Virus record (IMG/VR): IMGVR_UViG_3300025789_000140
Location: 1 to 26,039 of that record
Length of the DNA: 26,039 nucleotides
Source of the DNA: a virus
Strand: one strand, 5' to 3'
Numbering within the stretch: the first letter of the stretch is position 1; each line of letters begins with the position of its first letter. This document shows, piece by piece, positions 21,400-26,039 of this stretch. Both the position numbers and the translations under genes were made by a program. Under the pieces are notes generated by a model. The model saw only the letters and a program-made list of their open reading frames with translations, did not search any database and was not told where the DNA came from.

Positions 21400-23721
21400 A
21401 TGAGCAAGATTACAGTTATTAAAAGAAGTGGAAATCGCGAACCACTAGCAGTCGAAAAATGGCAAGCTCAGATAGCTAAAGTTTGTAAAGGTATTGCCGA
21501 TGTCAGTCAGTCGATGATTGAAATTAAAAGTCAGCCGCACTTTTATGATGGCATTACTACACAAGAAATTGACAACATTACTTTACGAGCGATAGTAGAT
21601 TTAATCGACGTAGAACAAAATCCAGACATTGGTCATACTAATTATCAGTATGTAGCGGGCAAACAACGTTTGTCAATGTTACGTAAGGATGTATACGGTA
21701 GCTATGATGTGCCCCATCTTTATACTATCATAAAGAAAAATATTGAAGTAGGCTTGTACACTCCTGAACTGCTTGAATGGTATACAGAAGACGACTGGAA
21801 TAAAATGAATGACATGTTGGATCATGAAAAAGATGAACAATATGGATATGCTAGTATTGAGCAGTTAATAGAGAAGTATTTGGTACGCAATCGTGCGACA
21901 AAGGAAATTTATGAAACTCCACAAATTAGATATATTGTGGCCGCGGCTACTGTCTTCCATAAAGAAGAACCTAACACAGCTAGGATGCGTTATATTAAAG
22001 AATATTATAACGCCGCCAGTGATGGTTTGTTTACTCTCGCTACTCCAGTTCTTGCTGGTCTTGGCACTCCCACCAAACAGTTCAGTTCCTGTGTACTCAT
22101 CCGTAGTGATGATGACCTTGATAGTATTTTCGCTTCAGGCGAAATGATGGCCAAGTATGCTAGTAAACGTGCGGGGATTGGACTGGAGATCGGTCGACTT
22201 CGCCCATTGGGCTCCCCAATTCGCGGTGGCGAAATCATGCATACTGGTATGATACCATTTTTAAAGAAGTGGTTCGGAGATTTGCGTAGTTGTAGTCAAG
22301 GAGGTATTCGTAATGCTAGTGCTACAGTATTTTATCCCATTTGGCATCATCAGTTTGATGACCTTATTGTTCTTAAAAACAACCAAGGCACAGAGGAAAC
22401 TCGAGTCAGACACATGGACTACGGAGTTGTCCTTAGCAAGTTCTTTTGGCGCCGTTTCAAGAACAAAGAAAACATCACCTTCTTTGATCCGAATGAAGTA
22501 CCCGACCTATATGAAGCCTTTTATCGTAACACAGCAGAATTTGAAGAACTGTATGTAAAATATGAAAAGCGTACAGACTTACGTAAAAAGTCTATGACTG
22601 CTGAAGAAGTATTCAAAGGCGGAATATTAAAAGAACGTACAGACACTGGACGTATCTATCTAGTGTTTATCGACAACGTACAGAATCAAGGACCATTTGA
22701 TCCTGAGTTCCATACAATTTATCAAAGTAACTTGTGCTGTGAAATACTATTACCCACAAAACCTTTTAAACGTCTCGATGACGCAGATGGCCGTATTGCT
22801 TTATGTACACTTGGTTCGATCAACTGGGGAGCTTTCCGTAATCCAGAAGATATGCGTAGGGCTTGCCGTATTTTACAACGTAGTTTGTGTAACATTCTTG
22901 ATTACCAAGATTTTTTAAGTATCCAAAGTAAACTATCAAATGACGAAATACAACCATTGGGTATTGGTGTTACTAACCTAGCCTATTGGCACGCCAAACG
23001 TGGACTCAAGTATGGCGAGAAAGATGCCTTACAAGATGTTAAATCCTGGATGGAACATCAAGCCTTCTACTTAACAGAAGCTACAGTAGAGTTGGCAAAA
23101 GAACGCGGACCGTGTACACATAGTGATAAGACACGTTATGGGCAAGGTATATTCCCTTGGGAACTACGTGCCGAAGGTGCAAATGAACTTGCTGACTTTT
23201 CTCCAGAACTTGACTGGGAAACTCTACGTACTAATATGAAACAGTATGGAGTTCGCAATGCCACACTAATGGCGATTGCTCCAGTCGAAAGCAGTAGTGT
23301 TGTTATAAACAGTACTAATGGTATTGAGTTGCCTATGAGCTTGATCAGTACTAAGGAAAGTAAAGCAGGATCATTCACGCAAGTTGTTCCTGAATATCAC
23401 AAACTTAAGAACAAATATCAACTCATGTGGGAACAAACAGACTGTGATGGTTATTTGAAAACAGCCGCAGTTTTGGCTGCCTATGTTGACCAAAGTATAA
23501 GTACTAACACTTTTTACAATCCAGCACACTTTGTGGATCGTAAAGTTCCAACTACATTGATTGCTAAGAATTTAATGCAAGCTCAAATGTGGGGATTGAA
23601 AACATTCTACTACAGTTTGATTAACAAAGCAGGTAGCAAACAGATTGCCGAAGACGCTCCTGTTATGCTAGAAGTTATCGATTTTGATAATGAAGAAGAT
23701 TGCGAGGCTTGTAAGTTATAA
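21400..23721 (+). CDS. nrdA: Ribonucleotide reductase class Ia, large subunit
   Basis: 773 residues, normal length. It reduces ribonucleotides to deoxyribonucleotides for phage DNA synthesis. Key residues are all seen: C231 (QFSSCVLI) and C469 (ALCTLGSIN) as the redox pair, N444-L-C446-C-E448 as the catalytic site, Y737-Y738 (KTFYYS) on the radical path, and a C-terminal C768-E-A-C771 pair for re-reduction by glutaredoxin or thioredoxin. The N-terminal ~95 residues have an ATP-cone layout (KITVIKRSGNREPL...), so allosteric control may be kept. First gene of the nrdA-aldolase-nrdB-glutaredoxin run; its TAA overlaps the next ATG. Confidence 0.97.
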   Translation: MSKITVIKRSGNREPLAVEKWQAQIAKVCKGIADVSQSMIEIKSQPHFYDGITTQEIDNITLRAIVDLIDVEQNPDIGHTNYQYVAGKQRLSMLRKDVYGSYDVPHLYTIIKKNIEVGLYTPELLEWYTEDDWNKMNDMLDHEKDEQYGYASIEQLIEKYLVRNRATKEIYETPQIRYIVAAATVFHKEEPNTARMRYIKEYYNAASDGLFTLATPVLAGLGTPTKQFSSCVLIRSDDDLDSIFASGEMMAKYASKRAGIGLEIGRLRPLGSPIRGGEIMHTGMIPFLKKWFGDLRSCSQGGIRNASATVFYPIWHHQFDDLIVLKNNQGTEETRVRHMDYGVVLSKFFWRRFKNKENITFFDPNEVPDLYEAFYRNTAEFEELYVKYEKRTDLRKKSMTAEEVFKGGILKERTDTGRIYLVFIDNVQNQGPFDPEFHTIYQSNLCCEILLPTKPFKRLDDADGRIALCTLGSINWGAFRNPEDMRRACRILQRSLCNILDYQDFLSIQSKLSNDEIQPLGIGVTNLAYWHAKRGLKYGEKDALQDVKSWMEHQAFYLTEATVELAKERGPCTHSDKTRYGQGIFPWELRAEGANELADFSPELDWETLRTNMKQYGVRNATLMAIAPVESSSVVINSTNGIELPMSLISTKESKAGSFTQVVPEYHKLKNKYQLMWEQTDCDGYLKTAAVLAAYVDQSISTNTFYNPAHFVDRKVPTTLIAKNLMQAQMWGLKTFYYSLINKAGSKQIAEDAPVMLEVIDFDNEEDCEACKL

Positions 23722-24341
23722 TGTTAGAAACTATTTGCGATATATTAGTTGACGCATATAAGCGTAACTGGATTACTAGCCGAGATGGCAACGTAAGTAT
23801 ACGTCATCACGACCGTGACCATTTTTACATTACACCTAGTGGTGTACGTAAACAAACATTACAACCAGATCAATTTAAGAAGATTAGTATTCACGGACTA
23901 TTGTGGCAGGAAGAGTATTATACTGATATTAGTGCCAACTTAAAGCCCAGTGGAGAAATACCTTTACACTTTGGCCTACAAAGAGCAATGGGGCAACACA
24001 GCGGAGAAGTTCGTGTAGTTGTACACGTTCATCCTACATATTGTATTGCCGCCATGCATGCTGGTATTGATCTAAGTACTATTAGTGATGCGTTTCCAGA
24101 ATTGAATCGTTACACTAAGGTAGCACCTAATGTTCCAGATGTTGCTCCTATCAGTCAAGAACTAGCTGATCAGTGTTTTGAAAAATTAGGATTGGATAAT
24201 CAAGGCAACATAAAATACGATATTGTAGGCATCAAAGGGCACGGAGTAGTTGCTATTGACACAAGCCCCTGGCGTGCCTACGAACATATTGAAAGATTAG
24301 AACATATTTGTAAAATAGTATTAGCATCGGGAAAATATTAA
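23721..24341 (+). CDS. Class II aldolase/adducin family protein
   Basis: 206 residues. Family features in order: GNVSIR (the G-N-x-S phosphate-binding loop), ITPSGVRK, KPSGEIPLH (E79, catalytic), VVHVHPTYCIAAMHAG (H102, H104 zinc ligands), GIKGHGVVAI (H174 zinc ligand). This zinc enzyme family includes fuculose-phosphate aldolase, ribulose-phosphate 4-epimerase, methylthioribulose-phosphate dehydratase and sugar-acid decarboxylases; the substrate cannot be chosen from sequence. It lies between nrdA and nrdB, coupled to both by TAATG overlaps, so it is made together with the reductase. A role in sugar-phosphate or nucleotide supply is an inference. Confidence 0.88.
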   Translation: MLETICDILVDAYKRNWITSRDGNVSIRHHDRDHFYITPSGVRKQTLQPDQFKKISIHGLLWQEEYYTDISANLKPSGEIPLHFGLQRAMGQHSGEVRVVVHVHPTYCIAAMHAGIDLSTISDAFPELNRYTKVAPNVPDVAPISQELADQCFEKLGLDNQGNIKYDIVGIKGHGVVAIDTSPWRAYEHIERLEHICKIVLASGKY

Positions 24342-25444
24342 TGAGTAAAGAACAGTACAATTTAAAAACAAAAACAGATTACCTTAATCGTAAAATGTTT
24401 CTAGATCCGCAAGGGCCTGTGACCATCCAACGATTTGAAGAGGTTAAATACAAGAAGATTGCAGATTTTGAAGCGACAGCCCGAGGCTTCTTCTGGCAAC
24501 CCGAAGAGATTAGTCTTACCAAAGACGCAAATGACTTTAAGGATGCGAGCGATGCGATTAAACATATTTTCACCAGCAATTTATTACGTCAGACAGCACT
24601 TGATAGTCTTCAAGGTCGTGGACCAACGCAAGTGTTTACTCCTGTGTGTTCATTGCCCGAACTTGAAGCTCTCATGTACAACTGGGGCTTCTTTGAAACC
24701 AACATCCACAGTAAGAGCTACAGTCACATAATTCGTAATATCTATAATGTGCCCAAGGATGTGTTCAACACTATCCACGATACTGAAGAAATTATCAGCA
24801 TGGCATCAAGTGTTGGCAAATACTATGATTCACTACATCAAATTAATTGTCAGAAGGAATATAACTTTGTAGCAGTCGAAGAAAAAGATCACATCAAGGC
24901 AATCTGGTTGGCTCTTAATGCATCATACGCACTAGAAGCATTTCGCTTTATGGTTAGCTTTGCTACAAGTTTGGCAATGGTTGAGAACAAGATCTTTATT
25001 GGTAACGGTAACATTATCAGTTTGATTCTACAAGACGAATTGCTACACAAAGGCTGGACAGCCTACTTGATCAATCAAGTAGTTAAAGAAGATCCTCGAT
25101 TTGCTCAGGCTAAGATTGATTGCGAGCAAGAAGTCTATGCCATGTACGCAGACGTTATCCGTGAAGAAAAACAATGGGCAGACTACTTGTTCAAGAAAGG
25201 TCCAGTAATTGGACTGAACGCAAACATTCTCAAAGATTTTGTAGACTACACAGCAGTAGGAGCATTAAAGGACATTGGTATTAAGTATCAACAAGTTGCT
25301 CCTAAGTCGACTCCTATTCCATGGTTTAACAAACACGTAAACACAAGTAGCAAACAAACTGCTCTACAGGAAAGCGAATCGACTAATTATGTTATTGGCG
25401 TTATGAGTGAAGGCATTGACTACGACGCATTACCTGCGCTATAA
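24341..25444 (+). CDS. nrdB: Ribonucleotide reductase class Ia, small (radical) subunit
   Basis: 367 residues. Provides the diiron-tyrosyl radical to NrdA. Metal ligands by comparison with E. coli: D88 (ALDSLQGR), E119, H123, E199 (YALEAFRF), E233 and H236 (LQDELLHKG); radical Tyr Y127 (SKSYSHI). The motif reads E-T-N-I-H, one residue longer than the usual E-x-x-H, while the D88-E119 and H123-Y127 distances are normal. The C-terminal tail (NYVIGVMSEGIDYDALPAL) should bind NrdA. Translationally coupled to the aldolase gene. Confidence 0.95.
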   Translation: MSKEQYNLKTKTDYLNRKMFLDPQGPVTIQRFEEVKYKKIADFEATARGFFWQPEEISLTKDANDFKDASDAIKHIFTSNLLRQTALDSLQGRGPTQVFTPVCSLPELEALMYNWGFFETNIHSKSYSHIIRNIYNVPKDVFNTIHDTEEIISMASSVGKYYDSLHQINCQKEYNFVAVEEKDHIKAIWLALNASYALEAFRFMVSFATSLAMVENKIFIGNGNIISLILQDELLHKGWTAYLINQVVKEDPRFAQAKIDCEQEVYAMYADVIREEKQWADYLFKKGPVIGLNANILKDFVDYTAVGALKDIGIKYQQVAPKSTPIPWFNKHVNTSSKQTALQESESTNYVIGVMSEGIDYDALPAL

Positions 25445-25462
25445 TAGTAAAAAGGAATTAAG

Positions 25463-25690
25463 ATGAAAGCAATAGTATGGAGTAAAAATGCTTGTCCATT
25501 TTGTGTACAGGCTAAAGCATTATTAGAAATGAAAGGGATTGAGTACGAAGAACGTAATGTTCAAACCGATTGGACTAAGGAACAGCTATTAGAAGCCGTA
25601 CCCACAGCCAGAACTTTACCACAAATATTTTTAGACGATAATTATATAGGCGGGTTTACAGAACTCAAGAAACATTTCGAAAAGGTATAA
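25463..25690 (+). CDS. Glutaredoxin
   Basis: 75 residues; AAGGAA ribosome site. Active site C-P-F-C (residues 11-14), cis-Pro motif T-L-P, and the GGFTEL glutathione-binding end: a typical small phage glutaredoxin. It most likely re-reduces the C-terminal cysteine pair of NrdA encoded in the same run, as NrdC does in T4. Confidence 0.92.
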   Translation: MKAIVWSKNACPFCVQAKALLEMKGIEYEERNVQTDWTKEQLLEAVPTARTLPQIFLDDNYIGGFTELKKHFEKV

Positions 25691-25691
25691 T

Positions 25692-25982
25692 ATGTTAATT
25701 TCAAAAGGTATCGCACAAGGCGAAGTAGTTACAATCAAAACAACAGCTGGCGAAGAGATTGTTGCCAAGTTAATTGAAGACGGCCCATTGGGTGTTAAGG
25801 TTAGCAAGCCATTGTGTTTAACAGCTACGAAAGAAGGAATTGGATTAGTTCCATTTTTGTTTACAACTGATCCAGACGCAGAAGTTACTATAAATAAGAA
25901 TAGTATTATGGTGCTAGCCGCAACTATCAAAGATGCCGCAGATCGTTATACAGAACAAACATCAGGGATTAAACTAGTATAA
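25692..25982 (+). CDS. Small Sm-like barrel protein, tentative
   Basis: 96 residues, starting one base after the glutaredoxin stop. Pattern: GEVVTIKTTAGEEIVAKLIE, GPLGVKVSKPLCL, then GLVPFLFTTDPDAEVTINKN and SIMVLAATIKDAADRY. The strand order and the G-x-x-V-x-I-x-T-x-x-G-x-x-I-x-A-x-L start recall Sm/LSm-type barrels, but the resemblance is weak. Conserved-looking small protein placed between nucleotide metabolism and a PAAR gene; function unknown. TAATG overlap with the next gene. Confidence 0.6.
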   Translation: MLISKGIAQGEVVTIKTTAGEEIVAKLIEDGPLGVKVSKPLCLTATKEGIGLVPFLFTTDPDAEVTINKNSIMVLAATIKDAADRYTEQTSGIKLV

Positions 25983-26039
25983 TGCCAGCCGTAGCCAGAA
26001 TGAGTGGAACAGATACAGTATCTTGTACCGATGGAGCAG
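25982..26039 (+). CDS. PAAR-motif protein, cut by window edge
   Basis: Only 19 residues are visible: MPAVARMSGTDTVSCTDGA. The M-P-A-x-A-R start followed by a Gly/Asp turn and a Cys is the N-terminus of PAAR proteins, which form the metal-bound sharp tip of contractile-tail spikes (T4 gp5.4). Starts in a TAATG overlap. The identification rests on this short stretch. Confidence 0.6.
   Translation, partial: MPAVARMSGTDTVSCTDGA

Noticed and set aside
1-26039. Genome-wide recoding of TAG to an amino acid
   Set aside because: Apart from codon 5 of the gene at 11112, no long gene contains an in-frame TAG, and the acetyltransferase appears to use TAG as its stop.
1-26039. CRISPR arrays, insertion sequences, integrase or attachment sites
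   Set aside because: No regularly spaced repeats, transposase or recombinase motifs were seen on either strand.

Overview
This window reads as part of the genome of a T4-like contractile-tailed phage, probably from an aquatic AT-rich lineage of the cyanophage/pelagiphage type. The sequence evidence is: dense, mostly rightward genes joined by TAATG/ATGA overlaps; T4-style late promoter boxes (TATAAATA and variants such as AATAAATA) in front of gene groups; tail-fibre, tail-spike and PAAR genes; a class I ribonucleotide reductase set with glutaredoxin; and several small proteins of the kind conserved in marine T4-like phages. The host cannot be determined from the window.

Layout. 1-9730 (+): an adhesin/tail-fibre block. 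It holds a fibre-like protein cut by the left edge, three LamG-like lectin-fold genes, a beta-propeller-like domain fused to one of them, a pirin-type bicupin, a coiled fibre, and small structural proteins. Four of these modules share an N-terminal hexad motif (TIRPNV/AIKPGV type). 9730-10140 (+): an HELVH zinc metallopeptidase. 10104-13008 (-): a compact leftward block that looks early-expressed, with sigma70-type promoters. It holds DUF3563-like small proteins, a GNAT acetyltransferase, a phasin-like protein, a tRNA and conserved small unknowns. 13014-14498 (+): divergent promoters, then a small conserved protein, a likely abundant unknown structural protein bounded by terminators, and a conserved unknown. 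14637-19211 (+): a coiled-coil membrane protein, nucleotidyltransferase, several head- or assembly-type unknowns, an apparent -1 frameshift gene, and a PD-(D/E)XK nuclease. 19239-21194 (+): a pectate-lyase-fold tail spike. 21205-25982 (+): nrdA, class II aldolase, nrdB, glutaredoxin and a small barrel-like protein. A PAAR protein is cut by the right edge.

The most unusual part is at 10.5-11.5 kb. A leftward tRNA has anticodon CTA, which reads UAG, making it an amber-suppressor tRNA. It has its own near-consensus sigma70 promoter, whose -35 lies in the loop of the preceding gene's terminator. Two genes downstream, the reading frame at 10537-11112 has a strong ribosome-binding site and ATG but an in-frame TAG at codon 5. 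The only other TAG seen ending a gene (acetyltransferase, 12079) is in frame with the next gene and no stop lies between them. This suggests a local, tRNA-dependent amber read-through circuit rather than wholesale recoding of the phage.

Other notable signals: an A9 slippery run (A AAA AAG) after which a start-less 120-codon frame continues a head-type protein; a ribosome-site hairpin overlapped by a late promoter ahead of the tail spike, as in classic T4 late-gene control; N-termini resembling the T4 capsid-targeting sequence with an (L/I)xE cleavage site; a class II aldolase wedged between nrdA and nrdB; and a one-residue insertion in the metal-binding ExxH motif of NrdB.
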